A program made the position numbers and the translations under genes. Of a stretch of 64,000 bases of DNA, positions 11,604 through 21,783 are shown in pieces. Numbering within the stretch: the first letter of the stretch is position 1; the number at the start of each line of letters is the position of its first letter. A model generated the notes under the pieces. It was not told the DNA's origin. It saw nothing but the letters and a program-made list of their open reading frames with translations, and ran no database searches. The DNA comes from Nepenthes gracilis (Eukaryota; Streptophyta; Magnoliopsida; Caryophyllales; Nepenthaceae). Location of the stretch: assembly GCA_033239525.1 (NCBI GenBank), contig BSYO01000020.1, positions 9,922,308 through 9,986,307 of the forward strand. The letters are read 5' to 3'.

Positions 11604-11837
11604 AGTCCGCGGACTCCATTGGAAGAATGGACGAGGACTTTGTTTGAAACATCATGTCCGAGAGGACATGGACGAGAACTCTTAAAGTGTAGGCGTTGAC
11701 TCTGTCATCGTAGGCCTGCTGCGGCCGTTTCTGCAGGTGGGTTGGTCACCTACCCTGCTTGGAAGTTGTGCCGCAACAACTTCCCAGATGCCAGGCCTGC
11801 CATCTGGCACGCCAGGCGTGCGCCTGCCATGGCAGGC
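11604..11837. promoter_or_regulatory. run of perfect palindromes in copia U3
   Basis: Perfect inverted repeats, in order: AGTCCGCGGACT (11604-11615); CATGTCC/GGACATG around GAGA (11653-11670); GGAAGTTGT/ACAACTTCC around GCCGCA (11761-11784); CCAGATG/CATCTGG around ten bases (11784-11807); GCACGCC/GGCGTGC around A (11807-11821); GCCTGCCATGGCAGGC (11822-11837). The last four abut one another and end 65 bp before the TATA tract. They could form cruciforms or RNA hairpins, or bind dimeric factors; the sequence does not say which. Confidence 0.85.
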
Positions 11838-11901
11838 CTAGGGACGTAGGATCTGTAACCTACTGCCAGTAAGGTGGCTGGCTGTCCACCCTGCCTTTAT
11901 G

Positions 11902-11912
11902 TATATATATAT
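11902..11912 (+). promoter_or_regulatory. TATA box of copia LTR 1
   Basis: A TATATATATA tract in CCTTTATG...GCTTGTG context, present at the same place in all four LTRs (16635, 21363 and 26068 regions). It is followed by a GA-rich leader. Confidence 0.75.
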
Positions 11913-12279
11913 AGCTTGTGCCCTTACTTGTTTATGTGAAGAGCTGAGACATTTTGTAGGAAGAGCTTGGAGAGAGAGAGTTGTGGGCAAGCTTTGTAAA
12001 GATAGAGTGAGAAACACTTTAGTGAGAGAAATTACACACTTGAGATTGTTTTCTTTCGTTTGAGCTTGTATAGCTAACACTTGTAAACAATCCTTTTATA
12101 GTGCATTCTTTCGTTATTTTTTCCTTGTTGAAGGAAGGATTTTTCATGATAAATTTGTGTGTTCTCTTTCGTTCTCTATCTCTACTTTTTGTGTCCGTCC
12201 GAGAGCTCAGCTTTGTATAGCCGTCCGAGAACCTTGTCCGCTCGGTCACAGTGCCTTCCGCGCGTTTTGCTCCAACAAG

Positions 12280-12290
12280 TGGTATCAGAG
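12280..12290 (+). promoter_or_regulatory. primer-binding site of copia unit 1
   Basis: TGGTATCAGAG, complementary to the 3' end of initiator Met tRNA, two bases after the LTR. In unit 2 (17017) the site carries an inserted G; in unit 3 (21740) it is intact. Confidence 0.85.
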
Positions 12291-12323
12291 ATCTTGGTTC
12301 TTTGAACGGTGATCTTGTTGCTG

Positions 12324-12887
12324 ATGGAGGTTGGAAGTAAGATGATCTGTTTGAACGGATCAAACTTTGACACTTGGCAAAGCAAGATGTCAGACTTGCT
12401 TTTCGTAAAGTCCATGCATAATCCCGTTTTTGCCGCAGCAAAGCCGGCGGATAAAATGGACGAGCAGTGGACGTTGGAGCACAAGAAAGTGTGCGGCTAT
12501 ATGCGGCAGTTTGTGGACGACAATGTGTACAACCACGTTCGGGGTGAGTCCGATGCCAAGACTCTTTGGGAGAAGCTGGAAAAGCTCTTTGCCTCCAAAT
12601 CCGGAAATAACAAAATTTTTCACTTGATGCGGCTGATGCAAGTACGGTACAAGGACGGGTCATCTGTCGCCGATCACCTGAATGAATTTCAGGGCTGCGT
12701 GGACTGGCTGAATGGCGTGGGGATCAAGTTCGAGGATGAGGTCCTCGGACTATGGTTGCTAGCAACCCTCCCGGACTTGTGGAAGGTTATGAGGATCACC
12801 ATTGCCAATACAGCTCCAAATGGCGTGGTGACTTTAGAGATGGCCAAAGGAGCTGTGCTGAACGAAGAAGTGCGACGGCGTTCGTAA
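12324..12887 (+). pseudogene. copia unit 1 gag, truncated by TAA
   Basis: I start at the ATG at 12324 (MEVGSKMICLNGSNFDTWQ), 34 bases after the primer site; an upstream GTG in frame is unlikely to be used. Gag of the UBN2 type should coat the particle and bind element RNA. The body is full length up to TAA at 12885-12887, where units 2 and 3 have a CAA codon (Ser-Gln-Gly). Downstream, the same frame continues to the zinc knuckle. Motifs include LWEKLEKLFASKSGNNK, and LLATLPDLW near the C-terminal third. Confidence 0.9.
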
Positions 12888-13295
12888 GGCACGTCCACCT
12901 CTCAGCACTCCGAAGTCCTTGTTACTGAATGCAGGGGAAGGAGCCGAGGACGTGGCCCAAATTCTGAAGACAAAGGGCGGAGTAAGTCACGCTCCCGGTA
13001 TCAAGACATGGAGTGCCACCATTGTGACAAGAAAGGCCACATCAAGAAGTTTTGTTACAAGTGGAAGCGTGAAAACGCTACCAAGCAAAGAGGTGAGAAG
13101 AGACATGGCGAGGAAGAGTCCTCGGTCTCTGTTGTGACAGAAGAAGATCTTCTTTTGGCCCGCGAGTCTGAGGACTTAGTGGCTGTGGCTGAGCAATCCT
13201 CGGATTGGGTAATGGATTCTGGCGCTTCAATCCACGTTACCTCCAGGAGAGAACTGTTCTCCACTTACACTCCGTGCACCCCAGGAGTATTATGA
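12888..13295 (+). pseudogene. copia unit 1 gag tail, zinc knuckle and protease
   Basis: This is in frame with gag and with the following pol stretch. It begins with the RGRGP-type basic segment, then the nucleocapsid knuckle CHHCDKKGHIKKFC (CX2CX4HX4C, complete) from 13011, then the aspartic protease site WVMDSGASIHVTS (near 13207). It ends at TGA 13293-13295, where units 2 and 3 have AGA (Arg). With the TAA at 12885 this gives two nonsense changes private to unit 1. Confidence 0.9.
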
Positions 13296-15170
13296 ATGGG
13301 CAACAAGGAGACGTCCGAGTTCATTAGACGTGGTGACATCACCTTGCTAATAAGCACTGGAGCCCGATTGACTTTGAAGGACGTCCGACACGTCCCAGAT
13401 ATTCGTATGAATATCATTTCAGCAGGACAGCTTGACGATGAAGGCTACTGCAGCGTCTTCTGTGACGGCAGTTTCAAGCTGAAAAAGGGGTCCATGGTGG
13501 TTGCCCGAGGAGTAAAGGCTTCAGGCCTTTACGTAGTGAAAGCCCAGGCGGAGGTGGCTGAGGTGAATGCCACAAGAAGTGTGGAGTCCTCGGATCTGTG
13601 GCACAAGAGGCTCGGACACATGAGTGAGCGTGGCATGAGTCATCTGGCAAAGAAGGGTCTCATCCCACGAGCGGATGGAGACATGCCGAGGACTTGCCCT
13701 CACTGCATGGCGGGGAAGCAACGCAGAGTCTCCTTTTCAGGAGATGTGTCTTCCAAGAGGTCCGAGGTTTTGGAGCTCGTCCACACTGATGTGTGTGGTC
13801 CCCTCCCGGAGAAGTCATTTGGGGGAGCACAATATTTTATCTCCTTTATTGACGATTGCTCGAGGAAGCTGTGGGTGTTCCCTTTGAATACCAAAGATCA
13901 GGTTGTGGGAACCTTTGAGCAGTTCCATGTCCTCGTTGAGCGGGAGACCGGGAGGAGGCTAAAGGCCGTTCGGAGCGATAACGGCGGGGAGTATATTGGG
14001 ACGTTTGATGCCTACTGCAGAGCTCACGGCATCAGACATCAGAAAACCCCACCTAAGACGCCACAGTTGCATGACGTGGCAGAAAGGATGAATCGTACCC
14101 TGATGGAAAGGGTCAGGTGCATGTTATCCCAGGCCAGGCTACCGGGATCTTTTTGGGCTGAGGCCTTGAGGACGGCCGCCCACGTGATCAACCGGTCGCC
14201 CTGTAAGCCTCTAGACGGGGAAGTTCCAGAGCAGATTTGGATCGGAAAGGAACCAGTGTACAGCCATCTTCGGACTTTCGGCTGCAAAGCCTTTGTTCAT
14301 GTTCCGGGAGATGAAAGGACCAAGCTGGAGCCAAAGACAATGCAATGTGTCTTTCTGGGCTATGGCGAGGATGAATTTGGGTATAGGTTCTATGACCCAA
14401 AGGAAACGAAGCTGGTGCGGTCCCGCAACGTGGTCTTCGTTGAGGACGAGACCATCGAGGACATTGGGAAGAAGCAGAAGTCTCCTCCCACTACTTCCCG
14501 GACGGACATAGTTGATATTGATGTTGTCAGTCCAGTGCCTTCTGAGTCCGATGTCGGCGGTTCAGGTGTGGCAGGCAACCAAGATGAGGCGGTTCCTACG
14601 TCTCAGGACCTGGTTGAAGATTTGGCACCTCCCCAGGCCGAGGTAGCCCCAGCAAGACGGTCGTCCAGAGTGAGGCGTCCGTCCGTCCGTCTTCCTGCAA
14701 GTGAGTTTGTCCTCCTTACTGATGCTGGAGAACCAGAAGATTTTGACGAGGCCATGAGTAGCGCTCAGAAGGATGAATGGTTTGAAGCCATGAAGGAAGA
14801 AATGGTTTCTCTTCATAAAAACCATACCTTTGAGCTGGCTAAATTGCCCAAGGGGAAGAAGGCTCTGAAAAACAAATGGGTCTTCCGCCTGAAGGCGACT
14901 GAGGACACGAGCAAGCCAAGACACAAGGCACGACTTGTGGTGAAGGGCTTTGGTCAACGAAAGGGTATTGACTTTAATCAAATCTTCGCGCCCGTTGTGA
15001 AGATGTCCTCGGTCCGTGTAGTGCTCGGACTGGCAGCGGCTTTGGATCTGGAGATAGAGCAATTGGACGTCCGGACAACATTTCTTCATGGAGATTTAGG
15101 GGAAGAAATCTATATGGAGCAACCAGAAGGGTTGCGGTCAAAGGAATGGAAGGACTTGTGCATCGTTTGA
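13296..15170 (+). pseudogene. copia unit 1 integrase and N-terminal RT, 624 codons open
   Basis: This is the longest open stretch in the window. Domains in order: pre-integrase (LWHKRLGHMSERG, about codons 100-112), HHCC finger ending CPHCMAGK, and the integrase core. The core holds the Asp of LVHTDVCGP, the Asp of AVRSDNGGEYIG and the Glu of DVAERMNRTLMERV. The usual PQHNGVAER is PQLHDVAER here. A Pro/Ser-rich linker precedes the RT start: KARLVVKGFGQRKGIDFN and QLDVRTTFLHGDLGEEIYM with the first catalytic Asp. A one-base loss in a T run at 15131-15134 (also in unit 2, not in unit 3) shifts the frame, and the stretch ends at TGA 15168. Confidence 0.95.
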
Positions 15171-16290
15171 AGAAGAGTTTGTATGAAATTTGAAACAAGC
15201 TCAGAGGCAGTGGTATCGGAAGTTTGAGTTTATTATGGTCGGACAAGGGTATCATAAGACTTCTTCGGACCACTGTGTCTTTGTTCAGAATTTCTCAGAA
15301 AACGACTTTGTCATCCTCCTCCTTTATGTGGATGACATGCTGGTGGTCGGACGGAATAGTGCTCGGATTATGGAGCTGAAGAAGCAACTGGGACAGTCTT
15401 TCGCCATGAAAGACCTCGGACCGACGAAATAGATTCTGGGGATCAGAATTTCTCGCGTCCGAGAGGGCAAGAAGCTTTGGCTGTCCCAGGAAGGCTATGT
15501 TGAAAAGGTGCTTCAAAGGTTCAACATGGAAGGGTCCAAGCCCGTCAGTGCCCCATTAGCCAACCATTTAAGGCTGAGCAAGTAGCAGTGTCCGTCCTCG
15601 GACACTGAGAAGGCGCGAATGAGTAAGATTCCTTACTCCCTCGCTATTTGGCGGCATGATGTACGCGGCCGTGTGTACGCGGCCGGACATTGCTCATGCG
15701 GTTGGCCTTGTGAGCAGATTCCTCTCAAACCCAGGTATGGAGCATTAGTCTGCGGTGAAGTGGATTTTTAGATATCTACAAGGGACATCCAAGACGGGTT
15801 TGGAGTTTGGAAAAGGGGAGCCTCGGCCCGATTGCGTACATGGGACTTGAGACATGGCGGGGGACGTTGACTCTCGGAAATCAACGCCGGGATACTTGGC
15901 GAAATTTGCGGGGGGCGGTCTCCAGCGGTCAAGTTGCAAAAGTGCATCGCTCTCTCAACTACGTGACGAGTTTATTGCCGTGACCGAGGCCTGTAAGGAA
16001 ATGCTTTGGATGAAGATGTTTGTCTAAGAATTGAGTCTAAGGCAAGAGACGTACGTGGTCCTTTGTGATAGTCAAAGTGACATTCATTTATGTAAAAACT
16101 CCTCATTTCATTCTCGGTCAAAATACATTGACGTGCGATATCATTGGGTGAGAGATGTTTCTGATGATGGGCAGCTATCAATTAGAAAGGTCCTCGGACG
16201 ATAATGGGTCAGATATGTTGACAAAGGTTTTGCCAAAGGGAAAGCTGGAAGCTTGTTGTGACATTGCTGGTCTGACTAACTTCACTCCCA
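15171..16290 (+). pseudogene. copia unit 1 RT C-terminal half and RNase H remnant
   Basis: After the frameshift RT continues in another frame with an intact YVDD box (LLLYVDDMLVVG, about 15316-15357). Stops follow: TAG 15430, TAG 15583, TAG 15746 (Trp codon) and TAA 16025. RNase H motifs are visible but garbled between 15640 and 15970, where unit 2 has clean versions. LCDSQSDIHLCKNSSFHS remains at about 16058-16115. The product would copy element RNA into DNA; this copy cannot. Confidence 0.85.
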
Positions 16291-16299
16291 CTCAGTCGT

Positions 16300-16308
16300 G
16301 AGGGGAAG
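16300..16308 (+). promoter_or_regulatory. polypurine tract, copia unit 1
   Basis: GAGGGGAAG two bases before LTR 2. The identical tract is at 21031-21039 (unit 2) and 25734-25742 (unit 3). Confidence 0.85.
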
Positions 16309-16310
16309 TT

Positions 16311-17014
16311 TGTTGGGGTCACTCCCGAGTGGCAGTAGTCCACGGACTCCATTGGAAGAATGGACGAGGATTTTGTTTGAAGCATCATGTCCGAGAAGAC
16401 ATGGACGAGGACTCCTAAAGTGTAGGCGTTGACTCTATCCTCGTAGGCCTGCTGCGGCCGTTTCTGCAAGTGGGTTGGTCACCTACCCTGCTTGGAAGTT
16501 GTGCCGCAACAACTTCCCAGGTGCCAGGCCTGCCATCTGGCACGCCAGGCGTGCGCCTGCCATGGCAGGCCTAAGGGCGTAGGATCTGTAACCTACTGCC
16601 AGTAGGGTGGCTGGCTGTCCACCCTGCCTTTATGTATATATATATAGCTTGTGCCCTTGCTTGTTTATGTGAAGACCTGAGACATTTTGTAGGAAGAGCT
16701 TGGAGAGAGAGAGCTGTGGGCAAGCTTTGTAAAGATAGAGTGAGAAACACTTTAGTGAGAGAAGTTGCACACTTGAGATTGTTTTCTTTCGTTTGAGCTT
16801 GTGTAGCTAACACTTGTAAACAATCCTTTTATAGTGCATTCTTTCGTGGTTTTTTCCTTTTTGAAGGAAGGGTTTTTCACGTTAAATTTGTGTGTTCTAT
16901 TTCGTTCTCTATCTCTACTTTTTGTGTCCGTCCGAGAGCTCAACTCTCGTATAGCCGTCTGGTGAACCTTGTCGCGCTCGGGTCACTGTGCCTTCCGCGC
17001 ATTTTGCTCCAACA
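16311..17014 (+). repeat. copia trimer LTR 2
   Basis: 704 bp. It shares with LTR 3 a set of variants absent from LTRs 1 and 4: GTCCACGGAC, GGATTTTG, GAAGCATC, GAGAAGACAT, TTCCTTTTTGAAGG, TCTATTTCG. Its last 60 bases carry small insertions relative to the others. Confidence 0.95.
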
Positions 17015-18121
17015 AGTGGTATCGAGAGATCTTGGTTCTTTGAACGGTGATCTTATTCTTGATGGAGGTTGGAAGTAAGATGATCCTGTTTGAACGGATC
17101 AAACTTTGACACTTGGCAAAGCAAGATGTCGACTTGCTTTTTGTAAAGTCCATGCATAATCCGTTTTTACCGCCAGCAAAGCCATGGATAAAATGGACGA
17201 GCGATGGGACGTTGGAGCACAAGAAAGTGTGTGGCTATGCGGCGGTTTGTGGACGACAACGTGTACAACCACGTTCGGGTGAGTCCGATGCCAAGACTCT
17301 TTGGGAGAAGTTGGAAAAGCTCTTTGCCTCCAAACCGGAAATAACAAAATTTTTCACTTGATGCGGCTGATGCAAGTGCAGTACAAGGGCCAGGTCATCT
17401 GTCGCCGATCACTGAATGAATTTCGGGCCGCGTGGGACATTTGAATGGCATGGGGATCAAGTTTGAGGATGAGGTCCTCGGACTATGGTTGCTAGCAACC
17501 CTCCCGGACTTGTGGGAGGTTATGAGGATCACCATTGCCAATACAGCTCCAAATGGCGTGGTGACTTTAGAGATGGCCAAAGGAGCTGTGCTGAACGAAG
17601 AAGTGCGACGGCGTTCCCAAGGCTCGTCCACCTCTCAGCACTCCGAAGTCCTTGTTACTGAATGCAGGGGAAGGAGCCGAGGACGTGGCCCAAAGTCCGA
17701 AGACAAAGGGCGGAGTAAGTCACGCTCCCGGTATCAAGACATGGAGTGCCACCATTGTGGCAAGAAAGGCCACATCAAGAAGTTTTGTTACAAGTGGAAG
17801 CGTGAAAACGCTACCAAGCAAAGGGGTGAGAAGAGACATGGCGAGGAAGAGTCCTCGGTCTCTGTTGTGACAGAAGAAGATCTTCTTTTGGCCCGCGAGT
17901 CTGAGGACTTAGTGGCTGTGGCTGAGCAATCCTCGGATTGGGTAGTGGATTCTGGCGCTTCAATCCACGTTACCTCCAGGAGAGAACTGTTCTCCACTTA
18001 CACTCCGTGCACCCCAGGAGTATTAAGAATGGGCAACAAGGAGACGTCCGAGTTCATTGGACGTGGTGACATCACCTTGCTAATAAGCACTGGAGCCCGA
18101 TTGACTTTGAAGGACGTCTGA
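17015..18121 (+). pseudogene. copia unit 2 gag and protease
   Basis: The N-terminal half (17062-17430) is full of one-base gains and losses relative to units 1 and 3. From 17432 a clean frame of 229 codons gives the gag C-terminus (LWLLATLPDLWEVM), the basic RGRGP segment, the knuckle CHHCGKKGHIKKFC and the protease site DWVVDSGASIHVTS. It ends at TGA 18119-18121, a change from CGA private to this unit. The Gln that is a stop in unit 1 is intact here. Confidence 0.9.
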
Positions 18122-19402
18122 CACGTCCCAGATATTCGTATGAATATCATTTCAGCGGGACAACTTGACGATGAAGGCTATTGCAGCGTCTTCTGTGACG
18201 GCAGTTTCAAGCTGAAAAAGGGGTCCATGGTGGTTGCCCGAGGAGTAAAGGCTTCAGGCCTTTACGTAGTGAAAGCCTAGGCGGAGGTGGCTGAGGTGAA
18301 TGCCACAAGAAGTGTGGAGTCCTCGGATCTGTGGCACAAGAGGCTCGGACACATGAGTGAGCGTGGCATGAGTCATCTGGCAAAGAAGGGTCTCATCCCA
18401 CGAGCGGATGGAGACATGCCGAGGACTTTCCCTCACTGCAAGGGGAGGAAGCAACGCAGAGTCTCCTTTTCAGGAGATGTGTCTTCCAAGAGGTCCGAGG
18501 TTTTGGAGCTCGTCCACACTGATGTGTGTGGTCCCCTCCCGGAGAAGTCATTTGGGGGAGCACAATATTTTATCTCCTTTATTGACGATTGCTCGAGGAA
18601 GCTGTGGGTGTTCCCTTTGAAAACCAAAGATCAGGTTGCGGGAACCTTTGAGCAGTTCCATGTCCTCGTTGAGCGGGAGACCGGGAGGAGGCTAAAGGCC
18701 GTTCGGAGCGATAACAGCGGGGAGTATATTGGGACGTTTGATACCTACTGCAGAGCTCACGGCATCAGACATCAGAAAACTCCACCTAAGATGCCACAGT
18801 TGAATGACGTGGCAGAAAGGATGAATCGCACCCTGATGGAAAGGGTCAGGTGCATGTTATCCCAGGCCAGGCTACCGGGATCTTTTTGGGCTGAGGCCTT
18901 GAGGACGGCCACCCACGTGATCAACCGGTCGCCCTGTAAGCCTCTGGACGGGGAAGTTCCAGAGCAGATTTGGACCGAAAAGGAACCAGTGTACAGCCAT
19001 CTTCGGACTTTCGGCTGCAAAGCCTTTGTTCATGTTCCGAGTGATGAAAGGACCAAGCTGGAGCCAAAGACAATGCAATGTGTCTTTCTGGGCTATGGCG
19101 AGGATGAATTTGGGTATAGGTTCTATGACCCAAAGGAAACGAAGCTGGTGCGGTCCCGCAACGTGGTCTTCGTTGAGGACGAGACCATCGAGGACATTGG
19201 GAAGAAGCAGAAGTCTCCTCCCACTACTTCCCGGACGGACATAGTTGATATTGATGTTGTCAGTCCAGTGCCTTCTGAGTCCGATGTCGGCGGTTCGGAG
19301 TGTGTGTGCAACCAAGATGAGGCGGTTCCTACGTCTCGGGACTGGTTGAAGATTTGGCACCTCCCGTGCCGAGGTAGCAAAGAAGACGGTCGTCCAGAGT
19401 GA
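18122..19402 (+). pseudogene. copia unit 2 pre-integrase and integrase; carries the recombination switch
   Basis: A TAG at 18278-18280, shared with unit 3 and absent from unit 1, precedes a 371-codon open stretch from 18287. That stretch has LWHKRLGHMSERG, LVHTDVCGP, AVRSDNSGEYIG and DVAERMNRTLMERV. The second Cys pair of the finger is damaged (FPHCKGRK). Up to 19042 the variants follow unit 3; from 19072 they follow unit 1. The linker after 19290 contains small indels that end the frame at 19402. Confidence 0.9.
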
Positions 19403-21030
19403 GGCGTCCGTCCGTCCGTCTTCCTGCAAGTGAGTTTGTCCTCCTTACTGATGCTGGAGAACCAGAAGATTTTGACGAGGCCATGAGTAGCGCTCAGAAG
19501 GATGAATGGTTTGAAGCCATGAAGGAAGAAATGGTTTCTCTTCATAAAAACCATACCTTTGAGCTGGCTAAATTGCCCAAGGGGAAGAAGGCTCTGAAAA
19601 ACAAATGGGTCTTCCGCCTGAAGGCGACTGAGGACACGAGCAAGCCAAGACACAAGGCACGACTTGTGGTGAAGGGCTTTGGTCAACGAAAGGGTATTGA
19701 CTTTAATCAAATCTTCGCGCCCGTTGTGAAGATGTCCTCGGTCCGTGTAGTGCTCGGACTGGCAGCGGCTTTGGATCTGGAGATAGAGCAATTGGACGTC
19801 CGGACAACATTTCTTCATGGAGATTTAGGGGAAGAAATCTATATGGAGCAACCAGAAGGGTTGCGGTCAAAGGAATGGAAGGACTTGTCTGTCGTTTGAA
19901 GAAGAGTTTGTATGGGCTGAAACAAGCTCCGAGACAGTGGTATCGGAAGTTTGAGTTTATTATGGTCGGACAAGGGTATCATAAGACTTCTTCGGACCAC
20001 TGTGTCTTTGTTCAGAATTTCTCAGAAAACGACTTTGTCATCCTCCTCCTTTATGTGGATGACATGCTGGTGGTCGGACGGAATAGTGCTCGGATTATGG
20101 AGCTGAAGAAGCAACTGGGACAGTCTTTCGCCATGAAAGACCTCGGACCGACGAAATAGATTCTGGGGATCAGAATTTCTCGCGTCCGAGAGGGCAAGAA
20201 GCGTTTGGCTGTCCCAGGAAGGCTATGTTGAAAAGGTGCTTCAAAGGTTCAACATGGAAGGGTCCAAGCCCGTCAGTGCCCCATTAGCCAACCATTTAAG
20301 GCTGAGCAAGTAGCAGTGTCCGTCCTCGGACACTGAGAAGGCGCGAATGAGTAAGATTCCTTACTCCTCAGCCGCTGGCAGCTTGATGTACGCGGCCGTG
20401 TGTACGCGGCCGGACATTGCTCATGCGGTTGGCCTTGTGAGCAGATTCCTCTCAAACCCAGGTATGGAGCATTAGTCTGCGGTGAAGTGGATTTTTAGAT
20501 ATCTACAAGGGACATCCAAGACGGGTTTGGAGTTTGGAAAAGGGGAGCCTCAACTGATTGCGTACATGGACGCAGACATGGCCGGGGACGTTGACTCTCG
20601 GAAATCAACGTCAGGATACTTGGCGAAATTTGCAGGAGGGGCGGTCTCCTGGCAGTCCAAGTTGCAAAAGTGCATCGCTCTCTCAACTACAGAAGCAGAG
20701 TTTATTGCCGTGACCGAGGCCTGTAAGGAAATGCTTTGGATGAAGATGTTTGTCTAAGAATTGAGTCTAAGGCAAGAGACGTACGTGGTCCTTTGTGATA
20801 GTCAAAGTGACATTCATTTATGTAAAAACTCCTCATTTCATTCTCGGTCAAAATACATTGACGTGCGATATCATTGGGTGAGAGATGTTTCTGATGATGG
20901 GCAGCTATCAATTAGAAGGTCCGCTCGGACGATAATGGGTCAGATATGTTGACAAAGGTTTTGCCAAAGGGAAAGCTGGAAGCTTGTTGTGACATTGCCG
21001 GTCTGACTAACTTCACTCCCACTCAGTCGT
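19399..21030 (+). pseudogene. copia unit 2 RT and RNase H, several frames
   Basis: RT begins in the stretch to 19899 (KARLVVKGFGQRKG, QLDVRTTFLHGD). The T-run frameshift shared with unit 1 follows at 19861. The YVDD box is intact at about 20054-20066. Stops shared with unit 1: TAG 20157, TAG 20311 and TAA 20755; TAG 20473 is common to all three units. RNase H is well preserved at 20482-20757 (YMDADMAGDVDSRKSTSGYL, LSTTEAEFIAVTEACKEMLW) and continues to LCDSQSDIHLC. Confidence 0.9.
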
Positions 21031-21041
21031 GAGGGGAAGTT

Positions 21042-21737
21042 TGTTGGGGTCACTCCCGAGTGGCAGTAGTCCACGGACTCCATTGGAAGAATGGACGAGG
21101 ATTTTGTTTGAAGCATCATGTCCGAGAAGACATGGACGAGGACTCCTAAAGTGTAGGCGTTGACTCTATCCTCGTAGGCCTGCTGCGGCCGTTTCTGCAA
21201 GTGGGTTGGTCACCTACCCTGCTTGGAAGTTGTGCCGCAACAACTTCCCAGTGCCGGGCACGCCATCGGCACGCCAGCGTTGCCCGCCATGGCAGGCCTA
21301 AGGGCGTAGGATCTGTAACCTACTGCGAGTAGGGTGGCTGACTGTCCACCCTGCCTTTATGTATATATATAGAGCTTGTGCCCTTGCTTGTTTATGTGAA
21401 GAGCTGAGACATTTTGTAGGAAGAGCTTTGAGAGAGAGAGCTGTGGGCAAGCTTTGTAAAGATAGAGTGAGAAACACTTTAGTGAGAGAAGTTGCACACT
21501 TGAGATTGTTTTCTTTCGTTTGAGCTTGTGTAGCTAACACTTGTAAACAATCCTTTTATAGTGCATTCTTTCGTGGTTTTTTCCTTTTTGAAGGAAGGGT
21601 TTTTCACGTTAAATTTGTGTGTTCTATTTCGTTCTCTATCTCTACTTTTTGTGTCCGTCCGAGAGCTCAACTCTGTATAGCCGTCTGTGAACCTTGTCCG
21701 CTCGGTCACTGTGCCTTCCGCGCATTTTGCTCCAACA
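21042..21737 (+). repeat. copia trimer LTR 3
   Basis: 696 bp. It carries the LTR 2 diagnostic variants. A garbled patch at about 21250-21290 removes the perfect hairpins found there in LTRs 1 and 2. Confidence 0.95.
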
Positions 21738-21783
21738 AGTGGTATCAGAGATCTTGGTTCTTTGAACGGTGATCTTGTTGCTG

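Larger units (their letters stand above)
11578..12277 (+). repeat. copia trimer LTR 1
   Basis: The LTR is 700 bp, TGTTGGGG to CTCCAACA. U3 contains a run of perfect hairpins (11604-11837); the TATA tract is at 11902-11912. Its variants (CCGCGGAC, GAAACATC, GAGAGGAC) agree with LTR 4 rather than LTRs 2 and 3. Confidence 0.95.

Noticed and set aside
12019..12663. 214-codon open stretch, minus strand, across copia LTR 1 and gag
   Set aside because: Shadow of gag on the other strand; the corresponding stretch breaks in units 2 and 3.
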